From NCBI GenBank assembly GCA_048013815.1, contig CM106585.1, forward strand, positions 7,998,001-8,062,000: 64,000 bases of DNA, read 5' to 3'. Positions 34,687 through 47,508 of this stretch are shown in pieces (position 1 is the stretch's first letter; each line of letters begins with the position of its first letter). The position numbers and the translations under genes are program-made. The notes under the pieces were generated by a model. That model was not told the origin of the DNA. It ran no database searches and saw only the letters and a program-made list of their open reading frames with translations. The stretch comes from Setoptus koraiensis (Eukaryota > Arthropoda).

Positions 34687-37476
34687 GACACACAACAGCT
34701 AATAAATGATCCATAAAAATTGCACAAACACCGACAAGCGTGCGAACAATGGGGGCGCGAATTGTGGCCCAATCAAGAATTGATGCAGCAGCAGCATGTT
34801 GTTTTGGTTAGTTGTTACATAATATATTCATAATATCATCACGCGCTACAGAAGATTTAGCGCGCTACCTATTGGAGTCAGCAGGGCGATTCTCTGATCG
34901 CGTTTATTCTTTCATCACTAAATCATATTATATATGTAGTATATGCATACATGTAAAAGTGAACTAATCGCCAACAACAACAATATTGATGGTGTTGCTG
35001 CTAAGCTAACGGCATAATTGCTGGCGTGTGTGTGTGTGTGTGCTGCTGCAGCCGATAACAATATCACCTGGTGGCGGCTAATAACAATATCAGCCGAGCT
35101 GTTGTCGAGCCACAGTCGCTTGCATACAGACCCACGTACGGCCAGTTAAGTGTAATACAAACTTGTTGTTGCATGATTGGTTTATTTTAGGGGCCCCATT
35201 GCGAATCGGGCCCGCAGCAGTGACGGCGGCGGCGCCAGGATGAGGCGGCCCACCGCTAAAGATGAACAGATCAGCGGAACAAATCAAACAAATAGATAAT
35301 ATCAATAAGTAAACATGCTAATACCCACGACCGGGGCTTGTGGGTATTGGCCTGGGTATACATGGTGCATATTAGCGCATTGTAGTGATCATATTATTGT
35401 GATATATTGTTGTGGCACACACAAACGCATATTATCGCATGAATAATGTGCACGGGGCCCGACTGTGGTGTGGATAATATTAATGCAACACACACATACA
35501 ATTGCAACAACAACAACAACGACAACAACAACGACAACAACAGCGACAACAACAACGGCAACAACAACGACAACAACAATGCTGGCGCTCGGGTGCATTA
35601 GCTGCTTTTGTTGGATTGTGTATCACGCAAACAACAAATTGTTTCCTTACATATGTTGCAATTGACTTTAACGGCCAAACAAATACGGCCTGGCCGGCCA
35701 TATCCACGTACAGGTGCGTATGGTGTTGTTGGTTTTGTTTGGCCAGAGGAAACACAAGTCTCGCCGGTCGCCCCTTGGCCCGTTTATCCGCACCTCACTT
35801 GGGTGCTCGTGATGCACATCGACCAGCATCGATCAATAAGCGACCCAATGGGTATTGTTGCCGCATCGGACTGGCCGCATCGGGAATTGATTGGAAATGG
35901 TCGATAATAGTTGGCACGGGCCAGTAGTGGGCACGCACCAGTTAGCCAAGTGTTTAAATGTTGCAAAATGAGATTGGAATCAAGCTCATACGTACGTACA
36001 GCAACAATAGCAGTAATAGTGTCAGCAACGGGAATAAATTCTATAGATAATAGCGATAATAGGTTCGCGGCGACAAAGGATATAAGCAAGAAGAAAAGGT
36101 AATTGCTTAGATTATCTGGCGAGTCTATCTCTCGATTCGTGGACGAGACGTATTGTGGCTCAGCTTCTTGAGATGACTCAAATGATGATGACACACAAAC
36201 CGAAATAGACCCGAGGCGAGCCTATAGGTTTGTTTTGTTTTCGACAGCGCGTATTTTTGGCAAGCAAACGAACGCACCTGAAACGGGCCCGTTATCCGTT
36301 TATGTGTGACGAAAGCAACAATCACTTGTTAGCCTCTCTCTCTCGGCACCTATATTTAGCTGCTCGTCACGGCTCGAGGAAACTGTCTCGCTCGTTCCAC
36401 CATATACACAACACGCTATTCTAAAGCGTGATAGCCTTGAGAAAGTCTCTCAACAGAAGCTGACAGCTCTCATTTCCTGTTTGCACACCTAACACCACAG
36501 TGGGCGCTATTTTGAGCTCAAGGGTGTGTTGATTGATGCTTGCACGATTGATATACCATCACCAGATAATGGTAACTAGAATCTTGCCTTTGCTTTGTGC
36601 GTTATGAACAACCAATGAAAACATTCAACTGTCTTAACGAGGACAGTTAACGACCAGACAAACAAAAAGAAAGAGGAAGCGTTCCATTTATAGCGCCAGG
36701 CTTCTATCAAGTGCCGTTCCGTTAAGGGTGCCGTGTGAAAAGAACTCAAATTCAATATTTCACCCATTCTGGGGACAAGTGGCTTGTTTGTGTTGCCGGC
36801 AGTTGAATTGCGACCAAACTTTCTTTTTTCTCTTTACAGCACAGTTCCAATGGACTGTTTGAAAGCGTCTCGGAGTAACAGAAATAAAGGCAACATCAAA
36901 CCAGACCTGAGTTAGGCACCGTTATCTGTCTTCGTTCATCCAGTGAAGATCGCATCAACTGATACGGTAGTATGGTCGGTGTAAGTAATGGTATCATCTG
37001 TAACGATTTACCCAGTCTGATGGACGTCATCATAAAACAGCGTCGTTGACGATGCCGGCTTGCAACATTAATCTAGTGAGTTTTGGATAGTTCCGCGCGC
37101 GCAAAAGTTTACCTATCGTTTGCTCGCAAGGTATACAATGAATTGTATGAAAGAAACAAAATATAAAATAATTGGCCCCTTTCTCTACCTAATACCGTGT
37201 GTAATATCTGCCGATATATCACATGGCGTCTACTAAAACAATATTATGTGTCCTCTCAGGTTACAAACACAGCGACAGTTCGTCAGTGCCGTATCAGTAT
37301 CAGTAGTAATAGTAATAGTATTAGCACTATCAGGTAGATTGCAAGACAGAGAGCAGAGGCAAAGTTAAAATATCGGCTCGGGATGAGGCTTAGTGTTAGT
37401 GGTATCTAAACAGCACACACAGAGTCATTTGTTATAATCTATACCAATGCTTGGCTGGCTGGATCATTGCTCGTAG

Positions 37477-38600
37477 TCACAAACAGCAGTATAGATACAA
37501 CCAACCAGACAACCAAACCAGACAACCAAACGCAATGAGTGTGGTTAAATGAATCGTTTGAGACAAACAACGGAATAGAAACATGAGTTTGTTGTAGTTT
37601 GGCTCGCAAAACATTGATGTCACACAAACAACTGACACAAACAAAATAACATGGATGGAATAAGATATGGCTGATAGGTTTGTAGCCATGTTTGTAGCCA
37701 CCAGCACAGCTAGTTCAGTGACCAGATCAGATAATGCCTTTACTCTTGTAACCAGACGAGCTGTAATTACCGGTAAGTTAAGAGTTATGCTGTTCCCATT
37801 GGTCGTCGGCGACAACAACCACCACCACCACTTCTGCTAGTTAAACACAATGTCTCTCTCTAATTTGAGCTAACCAGTCAACCAGCACAGTGGCCTGGTT
37901 GGTGGGGGCCAGCTGGACTGTTGTTCATTAGACGATATCGGTTGCGTTCTTTACACCATAGGACACGTACGAAATTCTCATTGAGCCAAAGTAACGTTAT
38001 ATGAAATTTACCTCATCAAGCGCTCCGGATTTAGTTTGACAATAAGCCGCTTGATTGTCTGGGTGTCAACAACGTGAGTTGTGACTGTTGTAACTGTTTC
38101 GTTGCACAAAAACATGATGATTTGGCAATGTTATATAGCTAAAATTGAGTTTCGAGTTCATATGAGATCGAAATTCGAGGTCCATCAACTTTACCGGCAT
38201 CAACTTTAAGTAGGCATTCAGGCAACCACTGAAGCGAAGAATGTCAACCAGTTGGTACTTGGCCACAGTTTCAATAATATAAAGTGATTGACTGATGACA
38301 ATACTAGATCCATTCAAAGGAGTCGCTCAAATTGATTGAAAAAGATCGCACTTGAAACAGAAATTTCATCAGTTACTTATTGTTGAAATCCAAATGATAG
38401 CATAGTTGAGTAAATAGAAAGCCAACTGCAGTCAGCATTCTCGTGAGGACTATATCACCGCAATTTGTTAGGTAATCGTGCCGACGCGTAACCGTTTTTG
38501 TGGACATGGACAGCACACTCAGCCGATTTGTGCAGCTTGACAATTGCATGGGGCCATACGGCAGCGATCTAATCCTAGCCGCGACTAAATGCCTAAACAA
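37477..38600 (-). pseudogene. Possible decayed multipass membrane protein (chemoreceptor-like?)
   Basis: Three minus-strand open stretches, at 38373-38600, 38066-38317 and 37477-37818, have balanced composition and hydrophobic segments. Examples are AISYSIHVILFVSVVCVTSM and CLSQTIHLTTLIAFGCLV. Between them are sequences that look like splice sites, for example AG|GTAAAT near 38010. The pattern recalls divergent multipass receptors such as arthropod gustatory receptors, but I found no diagnostic motif and could not join the stretches in one consistent phase. It may be a pseudogene, several exons with introns I misplace, or chance. Confidence 0.22.
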
Positions 38601-38699
38601 AATTTCATTTTATCCCATTTGTGAATGGATTAGTCTAGCTTGTTGAATTGAATGATATACTTTCGGCTTTCTAAACTTATCTGACATATTGTGAGATAT

Positions 38700-39505
38700 A
38701 CTAGAATGAAAAAGCTCTCCATCAAAACTTGTAGTATGATTTTAGGATTAAGTGTAACAAACGCATAAAGAACAATATTGATATTGATACAACCTTTCGA
38801 GACAAGGTAGATTTAAACACGTTCCTATCGCCCACCATCTCCGCGAAAGTGAGACATTACGCCGGTTCATTCAAAGAGAACTTCATAGATTCCTTGTTGG
38901 AAGTGAAAAACCACCGAGATGCAAACTTCGTCAAGCTACAGTTTGTGATTGCTTTCATCAAAGAAATCCAGCCGGATTATGGCTCAGAACAAGTCGAGTC
39001 AGCCGAATGTTTTGACAGCCACAGTAATAGATGGGACAATATTGGGGCCGAGTTGAAGTGCATCATCGATCAATCATGCGAACTCAACATGACACTAAAA
39101 TCTGCAGACCAACCAGCTTCGTCAATGCGAATCTTTAGTATCTATGATATATGTTATTGTGGTGTCCAGCTTAGCGATAGAACTGTTGAGTTTTTCACGT
39201 CTGGAAAACCGTCTTGTATGCTCAGATCCGTTGATTAAGTCCGATGCTTTGTCAGACTCAGCATTCCTTCCTTCTGAATATCATAACAATAGGAGCTTAA
39301 AATCAAAGGGCTACACTTCCAGTATTGACGTCTGGGCCTTTGGAACAACTATCAGATATGGCAGATATCAGAGCAAAACCGAAGCCTGGCATCAACGTCA
39401 ATCAACTAACGAGACCGATAAATTGTAGCGATGATTCACGGTCAATAATGGATGAATGTTGACAGATGAACTTAAGTAAACGAATTGAGCCCCAAAGTTT
39501 GGCGA
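38700..39505 (+). pseudogene. Truncated, internally deleted JAK pseudogene
   Basis: The sequence matches the reverse complement of the JAK gene at 52330-56178 at about 98-99% over its first 520 bp (FERM region, from MKK to KPSC). It then jumps to the pseudokinase segment (SDPLIKSDALSDSAFLPSEY) and follows it to about 39505. The jump removes about 1,070 bp of the parent and lies on a 6-bp microhomology, TCAGAT (39222-39227; parent copies at 55041-55046 and 53971-53976). A 13-bp deletion near 38765 shifts the frame. The last 200 bp are more diverged. It lacks SH2 and kinase domains and cannot make a kinase. It is a DNA-level copy, inverted relative to the parent and convergent with snf. Confidence 0.95.
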
Positions 39506-39527
39506 AAACAATTCCAAAAACTTGCTT

Positions 39528-40193
39528 TTATTTCTTAGCGAATGTTATCTTCATCTTATGTGTAGGAGACAGGTTGAAACCCTGGAGCGCATCTTTGGCT
39601 GCGCCTGATTGAATATCATTCTCAAATTCAACAAAGGCTATATCATGCCTGCCTGGTATAAGTCTAACTTCTTTGTATCCTGGAAATTGATTAAATAATA
39701 ATGTTAGCATGGCTTCGTTGGTTTCCTCTGGCAGATTTGTTAAGAATAATATATTGTTTGGTGGTTGCTCAGCAAAAACTGACAATGGATTTTCTTGCTG
39801 ATTAGTCTTGTTCTCTCTATTACCATTTGAATCTGATTTTGTTTTGTCTTTTTTCTTTTTCACTTGATCCGTTCTAGGCAGCTTCGGTCTAGCCACGAAT
39901 GTGCCCTTTTGTTTTGCTATAACGTCCGAGTCGGTTTTTGCATAACTAATCTGCATTGGCTTATCGTAAAATGGGAATTTCTGCATGGTCCTGACGGCTC
40001 TCGATGCACTATCAATTTCTTTGAAAACAACAAATGCTTGTCCTCGTAATTTGAGTGTCTTCTTCATATGGATGTCTATTATGGGTCCGAATTGACAAAA
40101 GACATCATGCAATGACTTTTTGATTTCGTCCATCTTGATTTTGTCATTGAGATTGTTGACATAAATAGTCTGATTGGGCGGTATGTCGGCCAT
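39528..40193 (-). CDS. snf: U1 snRNP A / U2B'' protein (SNF)
   Basis: The 221-residue protein has two RRMs: residues about 8-88 (RNP2 IYVNNL, RNP1 LRGQAFVVF) and about 147-221 ([17 protein letters not shown]). A Lys-rich linker joins them. This is the layout and length of Drosophila SNF and vertebrate U1A, which bind stem-loops of U1 and U2 snRNA in the spliceosome. The start is [20 protein letters not shown] with a clear ATG. There is no intron in the coding region. A poly(A) signal (AATAAA) overlaps the stop codon, and only about 22 bp separate the stop from the convergent JAK pseudogene, so the 3' UTR is either very short or runs antisense into that copy. Confidence 0.96.
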   Translation of the reverse strand: MADIPPNQTIYVNNLNDKIKMDEIKKSLHDVFCQFGPIIDIHMKKTLKLRGQAFVVFKEIDSASRAVRTMQKFPFYDKPMQISYAKTDSDVIAKQKGTFVARPKLPRTDQVKKKKDKTKSDSNGNRENKTNQQENPLSVFAEQPPNNILFLTNLPEETNEAMLTLLFNQFPGYKEVRLIPGRHDIAFVEFENDIQSGAAKDALQGFNLSPTHKMKITFAKK

Positions 40194-41306
40194 GGTTATG
40201 TTGTTGGCTATGAATAGTTGAGGTCATAAATATATTGAGAATGATTAAATGTGTCCTTACTGTGATTGGGCCAGGAAGCGGTTGTGTCCATATATATATG
40301 GGTTCACAGTTTGACTGTGATGAGTTTTGTCTTTGTTTCAGATGCTAAATAATAATAGAGATGGATAATTTTCAGGGCTCGCACACATGATAATGAGCGG
40401 CTCAACTAGAACAGTGAGCATGTGCGTGTGCAGCACTGGCACAGACGGTGCAGCATCCAAGAGTGATGCCGCAGCACCACCGAATGGAACAGCTTTAACA
40501 GCTCGTTTGTTTTGTTTGTGAGCAATTGTGCGTGTGTGTGTGTGGTGCAGCGAGTTTATTTGGTGCACGATAGCAATGCACCATGTCCCGCGGGGAGAGC
40601 GAGAGCACCACACACACTATTGTAATAGATGTAAACTGTGCTGCGCATAGCACTAGATCGAGATTCAATGCACCAGCACCACTACCAGTATGCACATATA
40701 GCTGTGGCGTTGTGTCTGTGTGTGTTGGGTTTGTTCGCTGCTGCTGCTGCTGCAGACTGCAGTTGTTGTAAGTTCGCTGTGAGTCACAATCTTGTGTGAG
40801 CATCATCGAATCGAATGGTGCGTCAGCGAATGCGGGAACAAAGCTCAGATCAATGCCTCATGGTGTGCGTGCACCATTAGCACTGCAAATGGCCATCACC
40901 AGCACAGACTCTGTGGCTCTGTGTGGCTTGAGCATATAGACAGACAGACAGACAGGCAGACAGAGAATAGGCGAGAGACAGAGAGCGAGAGTAAGTGAGC
41001 GAAAGAAAGAACGAGAGAGATAAGCAGAAAGAAACTACGAGACAAACGGGCAGTAAATGGTACTCATTAGCATTACTTTAACATCATTATTATTATTTTT
41101 ATAAATCATAATCACTATCACTGGATTAAATATACAACCATCTACTATTATCACCATCAACTTATTTTTTTTATATATTTCATGCACCCAAACTAACAAC
41201 AACATCTATTGACACTATATTTTTTATACATATTATATCATATTTAATATAGAACAATAATAACATTATTAGGCGATAACAACCACCACTAGCGACAACA
41301 ATCATA
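40194..41306. promoter_or_regulatory. Divergent upstream region between snf and ena
   Basis: snf (-) and Enabled (+) are head to head across about 1.1 kb. The region contains short GT runs (near 40530), a CTG run (40738-40752), a GACA/GACAG run (40939-40965) and a very AT-rich stretch just before the ena ATG. It probably holds both promoters and 5' UTRs. I see no third gene. Confidence 0.55.
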
Positions 41307-42626
<1,320 letters not shown>

Positions 42627-44200
42627 GTTCCTTTCATCATCCGTAGTTGTTATGGAGGCATTCTCTATTGTCTTTTTGTGTCATTCATGTCGAGTATGGT
42701 TCGCAAATCAGTCCAAGTTGTTCAAGTCTAGTCAATGAGTTCAATAAAAGGCCGGAAATTGTCAAATGTTTTATCACCACCACGCACACCATCATCACTA
42801 ACTGTAATTACTCACATCATCACGATAACAGTGGCCATATAAGAATCTATTGAATTGTCAATAAAAGGTACAGTCCCGAATGGAGCACTAAATATACAAA
42901 GATAGAACAATTGAATTGATTAAAGTCGAAAGACTATTTTCATCTAATACTAGAGATTTTGGGATAGCTCATTGGCTTCCAGAGTTGCATGTCGAACATG
43001 AATAGTATCGTCCCCTTTCTTGCAATCATGGATCAGGTCCATCAGAATTTTGTGACGCCATTAGTAACTAATTCAGGCTCGGGCTAGTTGATTGAATTCA
43101 TAGTGAATTCAGCCCTATCGAACATCCGTTGACACCTATCAGCTCCACGAGATCACGTAGATCTTAAGAACATCTCTTGAAATTGAATATATAGCAGTCT
43201 ATTTAAACATGTAGTCATAAGCAATCAGACGTCCTTCAAGCAGCCACACAATATAAAACTTTTGAGAGTTCTCTGCGCATGGTCGTAAAGATAGATTAGG
43301 TATGGTCAACCCGAACTATCAGCAAACTGAGAAAAAACACCAAACCTTGCAGACTCTATTGCGGACTCGGAAGCTCGACATTATGAGTTTAGAACATATC
43401 CTTTCTAAAAAATGGCCTAGATTAAATGTGTGGAATTTACGGGAAGATTCCAGAGAGGACTCAATGAGAGACCAAGCTTCTACATGTGTCATCAGAGAAG
43501 GCAATAAAATGTCAATAATAGTCACAATATAATTTTTATATTTGTAATTTTGAGAATTTTTCGATCATTTAATGGTTTGGGGAATGATCACTGGGCACAG
43601 AGGTCCAATTTTGATCAGCGTACGATTTTCCTGCTGATGCCCAAAAGTTTTACTTGAGTTAAGTTAATTGATCAGGTGTCCTCCTGAGAAGGGTGTTATC
43701 GAAATATTGAAAGTTTCAAGCGATTAATAAATTTCAATTAATACATAGATACCAAGCTTTGCTCGTCAAAACTTTCTGGTGCTGTTCTTTCACTTTTAAA
43801 ATTACAATTCCAAAACGATAACTATGAGTCTTGATTTGATTGGAGAAGAGACTGATCTGGTGAGACCAGCCAATCCAGATTGGATCACAGAAGAAACTAC
43901 TTCTCGGAAGTTCTCATAGGAAATCCTCCAAATATGTCAAGTTCATTTTAGTTACTATATATTAGTACACATTATCACAGATTCCATAACACATCATGCA
44001 TCATAGATCAAACCCAGTCGAGTCAATTTGATCAACATGATGATCACCAGAGTAACAGTGATGAATCGATCTGTAGCCGGTAAAACAAGAACATGCAACA
44101 TTCTGTGTGATTGGGTAAAATGTCAATCCATTAAAGCACCTTGCTTAGTGAGGCTAATAAGCTCTGAAGTATCGATACAGATTAAATCCATAAGATTGTA
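42627..44200. other. Intergenic region between ena and AP180
   Basis: This holds the ena 3' UTR (AATAAA-type signals near 42742 and 42859) and the AP180 3' flank. A short frame at 43302-43532 begins with a Met and has balanced composition, but nothing I recognise. I see no other gene. Confidence 0.5.
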
Positions 44201-46591
44201 TCATTTTTTAAAAGTATTCTTGGGCCCTGCGTCGAACGTGAGATTCTGCGCCAAATTAGCCAACGTAGAGTCGAGATCTCCCTTAAAAAGTCCAGATCCA
44301 GTCGATGATATGTGCATATTATTCGTACCAGTGTTGACAGCACCACCAGCGCTCACACCACTGTTGCCCATGTTAAGTTTAGCATTGGCAAAAGATGATG
44401 TCGATGTCTGGTTTCCCACCTTGTTGAGAGGAACGGGTTGGAGTAGATCTCCAAGAACGTCGAGGCCTGAATACAAATTAAGTCGTGTTATTAAAAGCAT
44501 GGTGCAATGGTGAAAGGAATGAGAGAAGATGGAATACAAACCTGTGTTGTTACTGGAATTACCATTGTTAGTTCCAAATGCGGCCTCAAAGTTGATATCG
44601 GATGAAACTAGTGGTTTGACTTGATTCAAAGATGTTTCAACTGGTAAGTGAGAAGGCACAGGTGCTTGAGATTGTGACAAATTACTGAAGCTATTTCCCA
44701 TATTAAGTAGATTGGGCTGAAAATTGGTTTGGAAAGAGTTTGTGTTACTCTCGCTTAGGTTGGTTGGGGCATCATCATCGCCGAAACTACTTGAGAAACT
44801 AGCAAATGGGTTATTGACAGACTCGATCTTTGAAGCTGGCTTGGGAAAGGTGGATCCTATATCTGATTTTTGTATTATAGTGGATGTCTGTTGCAGATTG
44901 TTATTTGCAGGTGGCATATCCAGCAAACTAAATAGATCATCGCTAGCCTTGATTGTACCAGATTGAGTTTTGAGGTTATTACTTTCCAGAGCAACTGTTG
45001 CGGATGCAAGAGATAATTTGATTGTTTCCTCAGCCTTTTTTGGCTTATCGATATTATTGTTTAACCCTATCGATGAAAAGGAGTCGTTACCTTTCCCAAA
45101 TATGTCGTCGATAGCCTTGGGTTCCGTTGCATTGGAAGATGATGGTTCTCCAGTAGACCTAGGCGATTTACTTTTCAAACTCTTCATTCCATACTGACTA
45201 AGGACACGTGCCTCTTCCTCTAATGCTTTCTTAACTTCCTCGTCTTTGATGCCGCTAATTGAATAATCCTCTGCGACAGAGAAACTATTCGAATTTGGTG
45301 TAGATGGACGCGCTGATGGTAGAGGTAAACCAGAGCTGCTATTATCAGATTTCGATTTATACTTTTTGCTTGTCTCAATACTCTGCAAGTGTTGCTCCAA
45401 CGCATCCAAGAGAGAGCTAGGAGCTCGCTTCAAGTCTGGGATATCATCTTTATCTATACCAACAGCCTCAGCAACTCGCAGAAAGTCGGAAACTTTATCC
45501 ATCCGCACTAAGAATTTCTTGTAAATTTCGAAGGCGTCTCGACACAGTTTTCTGTTTAGAGTAAAGTATTTATCTGCTGATCGAGATGTGAAATAAAGCA
45601 TTCGGAATTAATTGATAATGTGAGATTGTATTTGCATGCAAAAGTATATCATTAATTAGTGAAGTAGCGATGTACTGACCGAGTAGATTGATTATTCCAT
45701 CGTTGTGACATGCGAAGAGGCGTATAAGATCCCTGAAGAGAAGCATAAAACAGGCGTTTATTACCCCATTATTGAGATCATTGGCACTGCAATCGAATTC
45801 GAGCAGGGCATCAAGTTGATTCTGAAGTATTGGTATTGTCTTCAATAGTCTATCAGCTGGCATTGTTCTCATAAGTCCTTGGTTACTGGAGACGATGGAT
45901 TTTTGAATGAGAGAAATCATCACATTAGAATGGACCAAAACCGGGTATAGTAGATTGTAGTATGATGAAAATCAAAATATCTAGTCTTGTTTGCTTTGCT
46001 TACCCTCTTGTGATCTTGCATAGATCAAAGGCTAACGTGCGATAGGACAATGCTTTCTCATTGATATACTTGGAGTATCGTCGAATGAACGTGGACATGT
46101 TGAAATCTCTTGCGGCCGTCTTATCTAGGAAGCTGGATAGTTGAAATGAGTAATTGCTTGAGGCTAGATATTGAGTGAAACGTTCATTTCCATAACACAT
46201 GAGATGATGTACTGTGACTAGAGCTTTGAATACCACCACCCAACTAATATGATTTGTTCTTTCTATAAGTAGATTGGCTAATTGAGGTATGGATACGTTT
46301 GGTTCTTGAGTGCAGGCCAGTAGATCTGTTGGGGAGTGGGGATTGATATTATATAGAAAAAGGAGAAGATTAGGTTGGTGATGCAACGATACTAAATTTG
46401 CGATGCAGATGGCCGATACTGCCATCGTTTCATTGATAAGGTGTTTTGTACTCACAATCTAGATGCTTCTTCTTGGGTCCGATCACCTCCTCTGTCGTTG
46501 CCTTGCATACGCACCTGGCTAGCCCTTGGCCAGCAAGAGCATACCTGGCTGCGTTAATTCGGTCATTGATTGTTTGTCCTGTGGCTGCCAT
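44201..46591 (-). CDS. lap: AP180/CALM-type clathrin assembly protein (Lap)
   Basis: Five exons (46456-46591, 46004-46325, 45680-45885, 44542-45573, 44201-44466) join in phase to 653 residues. The N-terminal ANTH domain (about 1-275) contains [20 protein letters not shown], the PIP2-binding lysines of [33 protein letters not shown] and [20 protein letters not shown]. The tail is disordered, with an NPF motif (VNNPFAS) and a [14 protein letters not shown] segment typical of the CALM C-terminus. These proteins bind PIP2, clathrin and AP2 and sort synaptobrevin-type SNAREs. Exon 4 starts at a CAGCAG tandem acceptor that may add one Ala. The last intron is 75 bp with no in-frame stop, so an unspliced message also encodes a protein with 25 extra residues. 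Confidence 0.94.
44467..44541 (-). other. 75-bp in-frame, stop-free intron in AP180
   Basis: The donor GTTTGT and acceptor TTGTATTCAG flank 75 bp, an exact multiple of three without a stop. Splicing gives [14 protein letters not shown], the normal CALM-like reading. Retention inserts a hydrophobic and His-rich stretch. The reason to call it an intron is family continuity and the clear acceptor. Confidence 0.75.
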
Positions 46592-47508
46592 ACTGAGTAA
46601 TATGTCTTGGTGTTTCAATATATGTGAGTTCTGTTTCTGTTAAATTAATAATGTGCGCGAATGAACTATACCGGTTTCAAGACGATAAAATCGAAATAGT
46701 GCTGACCCTGATCAGCAGTTTCATAAGGCGGAGAATATACTCGTATGTAGACAGGTGTGTGTTTGAAGAATAGATAATAATGTGTTAATATGATTAAATC
46801 AATATTGGATGTGGTTTGTATCCGAACGGCGAATAGAACAAAACGACAGCGAATTTGATTTTACTCACAACTGCACTTTGCAGACATGTTCATGGTGCAT
46901 TGCGGTCGTCACTTCACTTTATTTACGCCCACTGTGCGCTTGTATGTCTGAGTGTTTTTGATCAAAATTTTAAAGAATGCTAATCCAATGACCAAATGGT
47001 GCGGCACACTGTGCCGTTGATGCACAATTTTAACTGTTGTGCAGATGCGCTTGCAAATTTCCTGCTCTTTCAAATGGATGTCCAATTCAATATTGATATA
47101 CAGTGAATATTCTCAGCTTTGCACAATTTTTGTTTTTTCGCCTGTTTTCAGGTTCATAGTTCCACCAATTGTAGTTTTTGTCGACAATTATAGAGGGAGC
47201 TAGCAGAACATTACGAATTCTATGTGCGTTCAATGGCTACTCCTGCTAGTCTGATCGGCATCACCTATCCAGGTGAAACTCGGTACAGAGACGCTAGATC
47301 AGTTGTTCGAAAAATGTACCCTGTAGAGAAGCAGAGTTTGCTAACAAATAAGACTTTTTTGCGCTCAAATGCATTCTTTCACTGCGCAAACAGACAATAA
47401 CGTCCAGGTTAGATAGCATTAGAACGGGTGGCGCACTTTTGGAATACCTGTTCCGGTATCAGGGTACAATACTGTACCCAAAAATACCCAGAATAACCCC
47501 CCATCTTT
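46592..47508. other. Upstream region of AP180, no gene seen
   Basis: This AT-rich DNA holds the presumed AP180 promoter and 5' UTR. A short frame here is not convincing. No repeats longer than a few units are visible. Confidence 0.5.

Larger units (their letters stand above)
17136..35780. other. GC-rich gene-free domain upstream of the GABA receptor gene
   Basis: For more than 18 kb I find no exon that I can defend. The long open frames are repeats or GC-driven shadows. The DNA is clearly richer in G+C than the flanks (about 60% around 20.2-21.1 kb by eye). It is packed with minisatellites, triplet runs and a recurrent palindrome, GGGCCC or GGGGCCCC, often next to ATTA or AATG. It may hold promoters, enhancers or 5' non-coding exons of the receptor gene, but nothing in the sequence proves this. 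One intact hAT-type non-autonomous element sits at 24186-24514. Confidence 0.6.
11182..36292. repeat. Dispersed GGGCCC / GGGGCCCC palindrome cluster
   Basis: By eye about 55-60 GGGCCC words occur in this 25-kb span. Examples are 14995, 16442, 17966, 19125, 19888, 21788, 27445, 29528, 29868, 31862, 33925, 33975 and 35191. Only about three occur in the rest of the window, for example near 44221, 48488 and 48930. Many copies extend towards TTGGGGCCCCAA or ATGGGGCCCCAT. The word is too frequent for base composition alone, and most copies are not inside longer shared repeats. Confidence 0.8.

Noticed and set aside
35784-36194. A 136-codon minus-strand frame with one hydrophobic stretch
   Set aside because: Composition is uneven, the second half matches no family, and it overlaps a triplet-rich segment. 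I could not support it as a gene.
43302-43532. A 76-codon frame between ena and AP180
   Set aside because: It has normal composition but no motif, no recognisable start context, and a competing frame on the other strand. It is too weak to call.
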